From NCBI RefSeq assembly GCF_023015625.1, contig NZ_JALKAH010000002.1:186001-250000 (forward strand): a stretch of DNA of 64,000 nt. The letters run 5' to 3'. Source of the stretch: Yoonia sp. F2084L (GTDB lineage Bacteria; Pseudomonadota; Alphaproteobacteria; Rhodobacterales; Rhodobacteraceae). The position numbers and the translations under genes are program-made. How positions within the stretch are numbered: the stretch's first letter is position 1; each line of letters opens with the position of its first letter. The notes under the pieces are model-generated. The model worked only from the letters and a program-made list of their open reading frames with translations, did no database searches and had not been told where the DNA came from. This document shows positions 1 through 11,450 of this stretch, one piece after another.

Positions 1-1
1 C

Positions 2-1219
2 AACATCGCAAGCATTCCTGTGGGTTCACTGGTGCAAGGCAATGGCGTTGGACGCGAGATATACGTCACGTCTGTCAATGAAAGCGCACAAACTCTGGAA
101 CTGAGCCGCCCACTGTTTGATGCAGAAGGCACGCAGGATTTCACCTTCACACGCTTTCAATACATGTTGGACTTCTCAGGATACGAAAAACTGAGCCAGT
201 TCAACCTGGATGATATCGAGTTCCAGGGCCGCGGTATCGCAAGCGGGATCATGATGGCGCCTGATGGCTTTACCTTCCACGTGCGCGATTGTTTCATTAA
301 CCGGACCAAGGATCGCGGGATCACCTCACCGGGACGTGGCTGTCAGGGCATGATGCTTGACCGGTGCAACCTGATTTCGGATGAGCAGGATATTCCCGTG
401 GCTGACCGTGTCAGCGTTGCTTTCAATGCCAACGCCAATGACGTCAAAATCCGCAACAACCGGACCAGTAAGTTCAAGCATTTCTGCGTCTTGGCCGGAT
501 CGGGTAACCTGATTGCAGGCAATCACTGGTTCCATGGCGATGATGAGGTCAATGGCCTGCGCTTGGGCGGCATCATCCTGACTTTGCCCAACCCCAAGAG
601 CATCTTTACGGGCAACTATTGCGATAACAACTTTATCGAGTGGACCAATGAACATGACAGCACGCCTGCCTTGGGTACTCAGTTTTCCTTTGGCGGTCTG
701 ACTATTACGGGCAATATGTTCACCACGAATGATGTCGCCGACTGGTTCAACTTCATTGTGATCAAACCTTACGGGCCGGGCCACTTCATCAACGGCTTTT
801 CCGTCGTAGGAAATGTGTTCCGCTCACTGAATGGCCGCATTGACCGGGTCGAAAACGTGGATACCACATTTGCCGATCTTGATTATGCTCGCACCCGCAG
901 CTTTGAATTCTCAGGTAACACCTTCCACAACGTGAACGAGCCTGTGTCGAACCCGGCATCCCTGTCGCATCAGCAATCAACGGAGGCCGCGACATGGGTG
1001 ATGCAGACAGATACTGCGCTGCCCTTTGATGGACGTGCCTTAACCGTCGAAAGCGTGATGCCGATGGGTGCAATCACCGATACGGGCGAGAACCGCGTGC
1101 ATGACCTGCCGTGGTCTGAAGGCGCACAAGGCAGCGATTTCCGCGATGTGCACTTGAACTGGAGCACGGCGGTCAAAGGTCAGGTCCGGTATCAGGTCAG
1201 GATGGATCAGACCGACTAA
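2..1219 (+). CDS. right-handed beta-helix repeat protein, 5' partial
   Basis: The reading frame is open from the first bases of the window, so the true start lies upstream and the GTG at 20 is internal. About 405 residues are visible, with no cysteine-rich or transmembrane part. The sequence is rich in short strand-turn units such as the repeated G-N-x-F/W pattern (ITGNMF, VVGNVF, FSGNTF, IAGNHW), which is the look of a parallel beta-helix of the pectate-lyase/GH28-related superfamily. Such proteins are usually extracellular polysaccharide-acting enzymes or surface proteins, but no catalytic set can be named here. The fold call is fairly safe; the substrate is unknown. A strong terminator follows 24 bases after the stop. 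Confidence 0.7.
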   Translation, partial: NIASIPVGSLVQGNGVGREIYVTSVNESAQTLELSRPLFDAEGTQDFTFTRFQYMLDFSGYEKLSQFNLDDIEFQGRGIASGIMMAPDGFTFHVRDCFINRTKDRGITSPGRGCQGMMLDRCNLISDEQDIPVADRVSVAFNANANDVKIRNNRTSKFKHFCVLAGSGNLIAGNHWFHGDDEVNGLRLGGIILTLPNPKSIFTGNYCDNNFIEWTNEHDSTPALGTQFSFGGLTITGNMFTTNDVADWFNFIVIKPYGPGHFINGFSVVGNVFRSLNGRIDRVENVDTTFADLDYARTRSFEFSGNTFHNVNEPVSNPASLSHQQSTEAATWVMQTDTALPFDGRALTVESVMPMGAITDTGENRVHDLPWSEGAQGSDFRDVHLNWSTAVKGQVRYQVRMDQTD

Positions 1220-1242
1220 GCTACAACGGCACGAAAGCATTA

Positions 1243-1268
1243 GGGGCACCCATTGGGTGCCCCTTTTT
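1243..1268 (+). terminator. intrinsic terminator after the beta-helix gene
   Basis: A perfect 9-bp stem (GGGGCACCC, 1243-1251, with GGGTGCCCC, 1255-1263) around a 3-base loop is followed by five T. Classic factor-independent terminator. Confidence 0.9.
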
Positions 1269-1291
1269 CTATGTGTTTTCCCCGTCTTATG

Positions 1292-1302
1292 CTGCAGTGC
1301 AG
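1292..1302. promoter_or_regulatory. PhaR-type operator, CTGCAGTGCAG
   Basis: The 11-mer CTGCAGTGCAG fits the CTGC-N3-GCAG motif described for the polyhydroxyalkanoate regulator PhaR upstream of phaP in Rhodobacter sphaeroides. It lies upstream of a good -10 and of a phasin-like gene. An overlapping dyad (AGTGCAG 1296-1302 and CTGCACT 1310-1316) extends the symmetric region towards the promoter. That PhaR binds here is inference. Confidence 0.6.
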
Positions 1303-1309
1303 AAAAATG

Positions 1310-1338
1310 CTGCACTCGCGAAGCGTTTGGGGTATAAT
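1310..1338 (+). promoter_or_regulatory. sigma-70-type promoter of the phasin-like gene
   Basis: A perfect TATAAT occupies 1333-1338. Seventeen bases upstream is a weak -35 (CTGCAC, 1310-1315), which overlaps the right arm of the dyad beside the PhaR-type box, as expected for a repressed promoter. Confidence 0.6.
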
Positions 1339-1375
1339 TACAGGGAATCTGAAAACAACCCTAAGGGACAACACT

Positions 1376-2134
1376 ATGATACCCGCATTCACAATCTCAC
1401 TTGCCGCGCAGGGAATGCACGCCGCTAGCGCCGTTATTGGTCAGCAAATGCGCTTTGCCGATGCCGTGATTGATCAGGCCTCTGTCGCGCAGCGTGCAAT
1501 CATGCAGCCATATACTGGCGCGCCGAACGCGTCTGTCACGGCGAGAAAGAAGGTCGTGAAAAAAGCAGCAGCCAAATCGAAGGCTGTGCCGGTCAAAGCG
1601 CAACCATCCGCGGTCAAGCCCGTCGCAAAACCGGTCGTAGCTAAGGCTAAGCCAGTTGTTGTAACGCCAAAAGCGACGACACCTGTAGAGGCGAAACCTA
1701 TCGCAAAAGCCGCAGCACCAGTCAAAACAACAACGCCAACGAAGGCCGCGGCGCCGAAGGCGAAAGCTACGCTAAAACCTGCCACTCAGGCTGCTGCACC
1801 GACGCCTGCGAAGCAATCAGCGCCAGTCAAAGCGCAACCGGAATTCAAATCCACTCAGACAAATGCAAAGCCAGCGGCTGAAAAAGCCGCGCCGAAAGCC
1901 GCAGCAAAGCCTGCGGTAGCGAAAGCGGCGCCAAAGGCGGCCGCAAAGCCTGACACAAAGACGGTGACGTCAAAGCCTGCAAAGCCAGCAGCGCAAAAGG
2001 CGAAGGCCGCAAAACCTGCTGCAAAAGTAGACGCTGTTCAGCCCGCATCAAAGGCAAAAGCAGCGCCACGCGGCAAGACGGTGACGGTTCCTGACACCCC
2101 TTGGGACGGCAAAGCTGCCCCGCAGAAATCGTAA
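1376..2134 (+). CDS. phasin-like protein with Lys/Ala/Pro-rich tail
   Basis: The ATG at 1376 was chosen because TAAGGGA lies just upstream; the longer frame from 1253 would start inside the preceding terminator. The product is 252 residues. The first ~50 are an amphipathic helical segment (AAQGMHAASAVIGQQMRFAD) resembling the start of phasins, which coat polyhydroxyalkanoate granules. Residues ~57-250 are low-complexity, built from AAKPA/KAAPK units like histone H1 or AlgP tails, and would be highly basic. A PhaR-type box upstream supports a granule-associated role. Such basic tails may also contact DNA and help segregate granules; that is inference. A non-specific histone-like protein is the alternative. 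Confidence 0.6.
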   Translation: MIPAFTISLAAQGMHAASAVIGQQMRFADAVIDQASVAQRAIMQPYTGAPNASVTARKKVVKKAAAKSKAVPVKAQPSAVKPVAKPVVAKAKPVVVTPKATTPVEAKPIAKAAAPVKTTTPTKAAAPKAKATLKPATQAAAPTPAKQSAPVKAQPEFKSTQTNAKPAAEKAAPKAAAKPAVAKAAPKAAAKPDTKTVTSKPAKPAAQKAKAAKPAAKVDAVQPASKAKAAPRGKTVTVPDTPWDGKAAPQKS

Positions 2135-2157
2135 TTTGACTGCACAGCAATAAGGCC

Positions 2158-2192
2158 CAAACCCACCATGCAAAATTTGCATGGTGGGTTTG
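2158..2192 (+). terminator. long perfect inverted repeat after the phasin-like gene
   Basis: Two 17-base arms (2158-2174 and 2176-2192) are exact reverse complements separated by one base. The only T-tract is the TTTG closing the right arm, so it is a strong hairpin but not a textbook terminator; it would work in both directions. Confidence 0.7.
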
Positions 2193-2274
2193 CACAAATG
2201 GACGTTGTTGTGCATTGGGCGCAGGCATAGCTGTCAAAACGGGAGGCCACACAACCCGTTTTATGAGGCTAAAA

Positions 2275-2499
2275 ATGTCACTGCGTCCAGACAACACACT
2301 TATTTCCAACCGCGAGATGCTGATCGAGCTATTCCTTACGCCGTTCCGCGCTCTTGGGGCTGCTATCGAAAACTACGCGGTCAGCAATGCGCGTACACAA
2401 ACACTGCAAGCTATCGCCGCAATCCCCGAAGAAGAGCTTCGTGCAAAAGGTCTGACCCGTGCAGATGTCGTCAGCATGAATTTTCGGCACGACGCCTAA
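2275..2499 (+). CDS. DUF1127 family small protein
   Basis: The ATG at 2275 follows GAGG with good spacing, giving 74 residues; upstream in-frame starts lack a ribosome site. The C-terminal half (LQAIAAIPEEELRAKGLTRA) has the DUF1127 pattern: a helix, an acidic E-E-L, then G-L-T/S-R-A-D. DUF1127 proteins of alphaproteobacteria are small, basic and often stress- or phosphate-linked, some being RNA-binding; no exact function can be assigned here. It stands alone between two hairpins, so it is probably its own transcription unit. Confidence 0.7.
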   Translation: MSLRPDNTLISNREMLIELFLTPFRALGAAIENYAVSNARTQTLQAIAAIPEEELRAKGLTRADVVSMNFRHDA

Positions 2500-2550
2500 G
2501 TATCACACGGTGACAGATACGGCTGAAACCATGCCGTGTTAAAAACCAAT

Positions 2551-2576
2551 AAGGGCGTGCCATTGGTGCGCCTTTT
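2551..2576 (+). terminator. terminator after the DUF1127 gene
   Basis: An 8-bp stem GGCGTGCC/GGTGCGCC (two G-T pairs) with ATT loop is preceded by AAG and followed by TTTT. Confidence 0.65.
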
Positions 2577-2742
2577 GTGTAAATCCCTTAACGATTTGCT
2601 GATGTTTCGGTCAGGTCACTTTACAAAGTGTAAATTCCCTATCCGTGATCCCTTGGATTCACTGTCATTTTCGCCATGATGCGTGATGAGGAGGCTGCGT
2701 GCGACGTGCGCAGTGAAAGATAAAGATCAGGGGGGATTTAGC

Positions 2743-4701
<1,959 letters not shown>

Positions 4702-4718
4702 CGTATGCTTGAACGACG

Positions 4719-4750
4719 AAAAGGCCGCATGGATTTCCATGCGGCCTTTT
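4719..4750. terminator. bidirectional terminator between acs and the LysE gene
   Basis: AAAAGGCCGCATGG (4719-4732) pairs perfectly with CCATGCGGCCTTTT (4737-4750). A-tract and T-tract flanks let it end transcription from both convergent genes. Confidence 0.9.
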
Positions 4751-4758
4751 GTTCATGC

Positions 4759-5400
4759 CTAGGTGCGGCTGCTCAACAGTTTTAGACCAGCAAGTGCAAA
4801 AAACGTACCCAAGATGCCCTGGATAAACCGGCGCGCTTTCGCGTAAATCCGCACCATGACAGGTGTCGAAAATGCCAGCGCGTAAAGCAGGTGGCATATG
4901 ATGGACAGGATGAAAGTGCCGATAACAATCGCCAGCGCCACCCAAAGCGGCGCACCGTCTTGCAATCCAAGCGAGATGATCGCGATCCACGACAATGCGG
5001 CCTTGGGGTTGGTCATCTGAATGATATAGCCACGCCGCATGTATCCAAATGCAGTGCGGCGTCCACCTGCAAGTTCTTTCGCTTCTATGTCATGGGGGGA
5101 GGCTGCGGATTTAAACGCCTTGTAGGCCAGCCAAAGCAGATATGCACCGCCGAATATCTTTATCACCAACAGTGCGGATGCGTAGGTGGCCAAAAGCGCC
5201 GATAGCCCAAAAGCAGTCAAAAGTGACCATGTGAGCGACCCGACCGCGACCCCCATAGCAAGGGCAACGCCAGAGGTGCGCCCCACGCTCATGGACGTTC
5301 CCATGACGGCCAGAACATTCGGCCCGGGGCTGGCGATGCCCAGCAAAAACGCGGAATACGCCAGCATAATTCCCGGAAGATAAAGAGCAAAATCCTGCAT
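4759..5400 (-). CDS. LysE/RhtB family amino-acid exporter
   Basis: Inner-membrane protein of 213 residues with about six hydrophobic segments. The N-terminal family signature GIASPGPNVLAVM is present near residue 22, followed by the G-x-x-x-G-rich second helix. The ATG at 5400 has AAAGG eight bases upstream and is preferred to a TTG at 5415. Family members export amino acids or derivatives such as lysine, threonine or homoserine lactone; the substrate cannot be told from sequence. It lies downstream of the MscS gene on the same strand but 90 bases away, so co-transcription is possible. Confidence 0.88.
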   Translation of the reverse strand: MQDFALYLPGIMLAYSAFLLGIASPGPNVLAVMGTSMSVGRTSGVALAMGVAVGSLTWSLLTAFGLSALLATYASALLVIKIFGGAYLLWLAYKAFKSAASPHDIEAKELAGGRRTAFGYMRRGYIIQMTNPKAALSWIAIISLGLQDGAPLWVALAIVIGTFILSIICHLLYALAFSTPVMVRIYAKARRFIQGILGTFFALAGLKLLSSRT

Positions 5401-5489
5401 TTTGGAGCCTTTCAAATCTTAAATGTGTTCACACAATGTTCTCGGTCTGCTATTTTGGCAATTCATTTCTTGCAGGGTGATCTTTTCGC

Positions 5490-6863
5490 TCACTGACCCT
5501 GCTCAATCTTCACATTTACCTTTTCGCTCTCAAGCAGCTTCACTTCCCTCTGCGGGAACGGGATGCTGATACCGTGTTCTGCGAATGCGTCCCAAAGCGC
5601 CAGATAGACATTCCCGCGTATGTTCGTCAGGCCGCCAGTGGGGTCTCTGATCCAGAACCGCAGCAGGTAGTCCACCGAACTGTCGCCAAATCCGATGATG
5701 TGACAGACGGTGGGGCGATTGCTCAGCACGCGGTCCACGCCTTGTGCGGCTTCAATGGCAATACGGCGCACCTCATGCGGGTTGTCGTGATAGGCCGTGC
5801 CAAAGTTGATATCGAGACGGACGAAGTCGTTCGAATGGGACCAGTTGACCACTTGGCCAGTGATCAGGTCCTCGTTCGGGATCAGGTATTCGCGCCCGTC
5901 GCGGGTGACGACCGAGACATAGCGCGCACCCAGCGAATTGATCCAACCAAAGGTATCGCCAAGGCTGATCACGTCGCCGGGTTTGATCGACTTGTCGAGC
6001 AGGATGATCACACCTGACACAAGGTTCGAGACGACCTTTTGCAGACCGAAACCAAGGCCCACACCAATTGCACCGGAAAGCACCGCAAGCCCGGTCAGGT
6101 CAATTCCAAGCGCACGGACCCCAACGAAGAATGCCGCGCCATAGAAAGCGATCTGCACGCCTTTGACGATCAGCACTTGCATTGATGGGCTGATGTCTTC
6201 GTTTGATTTGATCCGGCTTGAGGTGGTTCTGGTCAGGAACCGTGCAAGCGTGATGAGCACGCCAAGAATAACGAGACCCTGAATAAGCAGCAGCAAAGAA
6301 AACCGGATCTCTCCGATGCTGAAGCCAATACTGTCAAGCAGGCGCTCTGCTACATCCAGCAGCCCCAGAATCTGCAAGGTGGCCCACGTCCATGCGCCAT
6401 AGCGGACAAACTTGCGCAATGTCGGGCTTTTGATCAGGCGGGTGGCAAAGACAATCAAAAGCCACGCCAGCGCCAACGTACCGATCACGCTGAGCAGATA
6501 ACTGCGACTGGGCCATGTCACCTCGCGCATCGTGAAGACCACAACCCACATCAGCAAAACAAAGAAGATTGCCCGCAGACGTTGATGCACCACAACCAGA
6601 ATGCGCATGCGCCACTTCGGCCAGTTTTCGCGCGATCCCATCCACGCCCGGATGCGTGGGCCCATGATCGCACGCAGCAGATGCGCGGCTATGAAAACAC
6701 CCAGGGCGATCAGCAGTTGATACAGGTTCCATGTGCGGAACATGCTTTCGCCGAAGGTTTGCGCTTGCGTCAACAAGTCTGTGCCGATGCTCAGCACCTC
6801 ATCAAGCGGAGCGCCCGCGATGTCATCGGGCGTTAGCGTTGATCCATTGTCGTGTACGGCCAT
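5490..6863 (-). CDS. MscS-family mechanosensitive channel with extended N-terminus
   Basis: 457 residues, longer than minimal MscS (286 in E. coli). Several extra transmembrane helices occupy roughly residues 45-240. The conserved core follows: the pore helix GAIGVGLGFGLQKVVSN, then DKSIKPGDVISLGDTFGWI and the beta domain with the signature IPNEDLITGQVVNWS, and the C-terminal cage. Members release solutes on hypo-osmotic shock. The upstream 174 bases to the divergent RTX gene hold no recognised operator. The family call is safe; whether it carries ligand gating is unknown. Confidence 0.92.
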   Translation of the reverse strand: MAVHDNGSTLTPDDIAGAPLDEVLSIGTDLLTQAQTFGESMFRTWNLYQLLIALGVFIAAHLLRAIMGPRIRAWMGSRENWPKWRMRILVVVHQRLRAIFFVLLMWVVVFTMREVTWPSRSYLLSVIGTLALAWLLIVFATRLIKSPTLRKFVRYGAWTWATLQILGLLDVAERLLDSIGFSIGEIRFSLLLLIQGLVILGVLITLARFLTRTTSSRIKSNEDISPSMQVLIVKGVQIAFYGAAFFVGVRALGIDLTGLAVLSGAIGVGLGFGLQKVVSNLVSGVIILLDKSIKPGDVISLGDTFGWINSLGARYVSVVTRDGREYLIPNEDLITGQVVNWSHSNDFVRLDINFGTAYHDNPHEVRRIAIEAAQGVDRVLSNRPTVCHIIGFGDSSVDYLLRFWIRDPTGGLTNIRGNVYLALWDAFAEHGISIPFPQREVKLLESEKVNVKIEQGQ

Positions 6864-7037
6864 GTATCCGGATTCACCTGTTGCTGTCGCAGCGTGACAC
6901 GCAAGGTGAATGCGATCAAGTCAGCGCTGCTTGTGACCAGCGTGCTGCACTCTCGCCGTGTTAACGTTTGTTTTCTTGTCTGGAGGTTTTGAAAGGTCTA
7001 TCAAAAACAGAACTTAGATCACAAGGTTTGGATCCTC

Positions 7038-7994
7038 ATGGATATCAGTATCATTCTTTTGTTGTTGGCCGGTGGTGCGCTGCTTATCCCGCTGCTTGGC
7101 GGTGACGATGACGACGATGATGACGCGAACGAAATTTCAGGCACCCTCGAAGACGACGAGCTTGAGGGCACCGAAGGAGCTGATTTGATTCGGGGCTTTG
7201 CTGGTGATGACATCATCAATGGCAATGGCGGTCTGGATGTACTCATCGGTGGCGACGGTAACGACACCATCACTGGTGGCGAAGATCGTGATGAGATTTT
7301 TGGCCGCGCAGATGACGACATATTGTTCGGTCTTGGCGGTGATGACACCATCGAAGGTGGCGCTGGCATTGATACGATTGATGCTGGTGAAGGCAATGAC
7401 ATCGTGCGTGCCGGCAATGGCAATGACGTCATTTTTGGCAACCTCGGCACTGATAGACTACGTGGTGAAGACGACGATGATGACATCTTTCTTTGGGGTG
7501 CTGAAGGTCGGGCGTTTGGCGGTGACGGCGAAGATGAGCTTGTCATGGTTACAGGCCGCGGTGTGCTCGAGGGTGTTGCGGGTGTAAATGACTTCTATGC
7601 TTTGGCCAATGATGGCGATGACCAACAAACGGTCGCGATTATTGAAGATCTCGGCGTTGGCGATGAAATCTTTCTGACAATTGATACAAGCGACGCAGGT
7701 GCGGAGGATGCTGATCTTCTTGTCACAATCACCGAAGGCATGATCAACGGCAGCGCGGGCTATAACATCGAGGTGTCGTTCCAGAACGAAGCTGATGAGC
7801 CGGGTGATGGCGAAACCTTCGAAACTGCGCGCGTGTTTGTACTTGGGACAAGTACACCGATCGAAACGCTTGTTGACTCCATCAAGGTCGATGTGACCGT
7901 GAATGCGGGTCTTTCTACCGATGCAGCACAGGACACCTTTGAGGCCGTTAGAGCGGGCGCTGCGGCAGCCGCTGCGACAAGTACCCCCGCCTAA
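7038..7994 (+). CDS. RTX (haemolysin-type) calcium-binding repeat protein
   Basis: 318 residues. A single short hydrophobic segment (IILLLLAGGALLIPLLGG) opens the protein and is followed immediately by seven Asp. Residues ~35-150 contain RTX nonapeptide repeats of the GGxGxDxI type (GGDGNDTITGG, GGAGIDTIDAG, GNGNDVIFG), which bind calcium. Residues ~160-270 are an acidic domain without repeats and the end is an Ala/Thr tail. No type I secretion genes are next to it. The N-terminal hydrophobic stretch plus poly-Asp is typical of roseobacter RTX proteins; whether it is anchored or exported is not clear. Confidence 0.85.
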   Translation: MDISIILLLLAGGALLIPLLGGDDDDDDDANEISGTLEDDELEGTEGADLIRGFAGDDIINGNGGLDVLIGGDGNDTITGGEDRDEIFGRADDDILFGLGGDDTIEGGAGIDTIDAGEGNDIVRAGNGNDVIFGNLGTDRLRGEDDDDDIFLWGAEGRAFGGDGEDELVMVTGRGVLEGVAGVNDFYALANDGDDQQTVAIIEDLGVGDEIFLTIDTSDAGAEDADLLVTITEGMINGSAGYNIEVSFQNEADEPGDGETFETARVFVLGTSTPIETLVDSIKVDVTVNAGLSTDAAQDTFEAVRAGAAAAAATSTPA

Positions 7995-8200
7995 GTGACA
8001 GGTGTTCGCTAGTGTGGGCCTTGCAGCTTCGGCTTGCCTTCTGTATCTGATCGCGCATGAAAAAGGTTTTTGACATGGATGATCGCGCCCGGCTGCCTTG
8101 GCGGTTTTTTGGTGCGCTCGGCACAATCCTTGCCCGCGACTAACACCGCCGTGTTTCCGCACGCCTGACGACCACTGACATTTTGATACGGGAGAGGACA

Positions 8201-9607
<1,407 letters not shown>

Positions 9608-9625
9608 GCGGCGCGCTTATCAAAC

Positions 9626-9660
9626 CCTGCCGGGTTTTCTTCGCGAAGAAGGACCGCAGG
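9626..9660 (+). other. intercistronic hairpin between leuC and leuD
   Basis: A perfect 14-base palindrome TTCTTCGCGAAGAA (9637-9650) sits inside outer arms CCTGC (9626-9630) and GCAGG (9656-9660). It lacks a T-tract, so it looks like an RNA-processing or stability element rather than a terminator. Confidence 0.45.
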
Positions 9661-9690
9661 GACTGATGAGCAGCCCCGAAAGGACAAAAA

Positions 9691-10296
9691 ATGCAGAAAT
9701 TTACAAAGCTCAGCGGCATCGCCGCACCGATGCCATTAGTCAATATCGACACTGATATGATCATCCCCAAGCAGTTTTTGAAGACGATCAAGCGGTCTGG
9801 CCTTGGCGTGAATCTCTTTGATGAGATGCGCTATGATGACGACCGTAACGAAATCGCGGATTTCGTTCTGAACAAGCCGCAGTATCGTGAGGCGCAGATC
9901 ATTGTGGCTGGCGATAACTTTGGCTGCGGTTCATCCCGCGAACATGCGCCATGGGCCATTGCGGATTTCGGAATCACTTGTGTCATCGCGCCCAGCTATG
10001 CCGACATCTTTTACAACAACTGCTTCAAGAACGGCATCCTCCCGATTGCCTTGCCGCAAGAACAGGTCGATGTGCTGATGAAGGATGCCGAGAAGGGATC
10101 AAACGCGCGGATCGAAGTTGATCTTGACGCACAGACGGTCACCACCTCGGACGGCGAAACATTCAGTTTTGAGGTGGATGCCTTCAAAAAGCATTGCCTG
10201 ATGAATGGCCTCGATGACATCGGACTAACGATGGAGAAAGCGGCGTCAATTGATACGTTTGAAGCACAGGCAAGCGCAGCGCGCCCTTGGGTTTAG
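9691..10296 (+). CDS. leuD: 3-isopropylmalate dehydratase small subunit
   Basis: 201 residues, standard LeuD length, starting [20 protein letters not shown] after an AGGA site. The swivel-domain signature is present: [15 protein letters not shown] near the start and [17 protein letters not shown] (residues ~70-86), the substrate-binding loop. Forms a heterodimer with LeuC. The gene ends 20 bases before a strong terminator, so leuCD is a two-gene unit. leuB is 4 kb further on. Confidence 0.97.
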   Translation: MQKFTKLSGIAAPMPLVNIDTDMIIPKQFLKTIKRSGLGVNLFDEMRYDDDRNEIADFVLNKPQYREAQIIVAGDNFGCGSSREHAPWAIADFGITCVIAPSYADIFYNNCFKNGILPIALPQEQVDVLMKDAEKGSNARIEVDLDAQTVTTSDGETFSFEVDAFKKHCLMNGLDDIGLTMEKAASIDTFEAQASAARPWV

Positions 10297-10315
10297 GCCC
10301 CTCGTTTTTTGCTTT

Positions 10316-10344
10316 AAAAGGCCGCGGGTGTAAGCGGCCTTTTT
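10316..10344 (+). terminator. terminator of leuCD
   Basis: AAAAGGCCGC and GCGGCCTTTTT form a perfect stem around an 8-base loop, ending in T5. Confidence 0.9.
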
Positions 10345-10411
10345 GTTTGCGCATGTCTGTCACACACGGATAGATTGAAGGTGCTGGTCGTGGTACATCT
10401 TAGCGTGATAG

Positions 10412-10467
10412 ACACTTGATAAGTGTTGGTGCATTTTTGCACCTATGTGGTGACATTCTGGCACCAC
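10412..10467. repeat. three adjacent inverted repeats upstream of a membrane protein gene
   Basis: Within 56 bases lie ACACTT-gat-AAGTGT (10412-10426), GGTGCA-tttt-TGCACC (10428-10443) and GTGGTG-9-CACCAC (10447-10467). The second and third share GGTG/CACC halves and could pair with each other instead, so alternative structures are possible. A fourth, looser pair, GTGTGAC (10573-10579) and GTCACAC (10600-10606), lies nearer the next gene. The rest of the 341-base gap 10297-10637 holds the leuCD terminator and nothing else I recognise. Operator cluster or structured leader; function unknown. Confidence 0.5.
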
Positions 10468-10637
10468 TTGTATTTCAAAGTCGATGGAAAGCCCCGCCCG
10501 GTGATGCCTTTGGTTGATGCAACGCGCTGGATTTGTTCAGAATTACACCAATAATAAGATATTCGCTGTCTTGTGTGACCTTGCCGTTCAAAAACGCCCG
10601 TCACACCAGATGGCGGCACAAATGAGGAAGATGCGCA

Positions 10638-11450
10638 GTGCTAGCCCGACTGCCCGGAGCATTGGTGAGAGCCGTTTTGGTCGTGATGTTGATCGTCATG
10701 CCATACGCGTTGCTGCCCAGCAGCGACAACGACAACGCGCAGATCATTGTGCTTGTCGCGATCTTTGGCGCGCTTTTCACGATTGTTGAATACAGCTCAA
10801 GCAGCCCAAGCCTTGTTGAGTTTCGCGATGCGCCACCATTCAACCGCATCCGATTTTCGGCACTTTTTGCAACCGTCCTATGCCTCGCCGTGATCTTTCG
10901 CGGCAGTGATACGCCATCATCAATCTCAGCTTACTTTCAACAAAGTGGCAGCGTCATAGGTCAAGCGATTGATTTTCCCTATTCGCCTGTGCGCCTGATG
11001 GTGCTGATGATGCCCGACGGCACCAGCCCCGCCGTTATTGAGCGCCTGCGCGATGCTGCCGGTCTGAGCTATCTGGTATCAGTTTTTTCGGTCATCTGGT
11101 TCATTATCCGGCTGCGCCTTGACCGTTGGCCGCGCCGCACAGAGGCGTTTAATGTCTGGATCAATCTGCCAACATTCGACCCGACCGCAGGTGGTGACGT
11201 GGTCAAACGCCTCCAACGTGACAGTCGTATTAACATTATCTTAGGATTTCTGTTGCCCTTCTTGGTGCCAGCAATCGTAAAGCTTGTGGCGGCCCTTGGG
11301 ACGCCGATCAATCTTGATAATCCACAGACGTTGATTTGGACGGTCTCTGCATGGGCATTCTTGCCGGCCAGTATTTTGATGCGCGGTGTCGCCCTCAGTC
11401 GGGTTGCGCAGATGATCCAGATGCAACGCAGAAAAGCGTCCGATCGCTAG
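10638..11450 (+). CDS. conserved hypothetical integral membrane protein
   Basis: 270 residues starting at GTG 10638, with AGGAAG at good distance and no in-frame ATG upstream. Hydrophobic segments lie near residues 8-25, 34-50, 72-88, 145-160, 195-215 and 230-248, so it is an inner-membrane protein with about six helices and a loop with basic residues (RLRLDRWPRRTEAF). I do not recognise a named family; I believe similar proteins occur in other Rhodobacteraceae. Its 3' end overlaps the next reading frame. The unusual array of inverted repeats lies in its leader region. Confidence 0.65.
   Translation: MLARLPGALVRAVLVVMLIVMPYALLPSSDNDNAQIIVLVAIFGALFTIVEYSSSSPSLVEFRDAPPFNRIRFSALFATVLCLAVIFRGSDTPSSISAYFQQSGSVIGQAIDFPYSPVRLMVLMMPDGTSPAVIERLRDAAGLSYLVSVFSVIWFIIRLRLDRWPRRTEAFNVWINLPTFDPTAGGDVVKRLQRDSRINIILGFLLPFLVPAIVKLVAALGTPINLDNPQTLIWTVSAWAFLPASILMRGVALSRVAQMIQMQRRKASDR

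Noticed and set aside
8057..8143. 28-codon frame MKKVFDMDDRARLPWRF... upstream of leuC, as possible leader peptide
   Set aside because: It has only a few leucines, no ribosome site and no downstream attenuator hairpin; not supported as a leucine leader.
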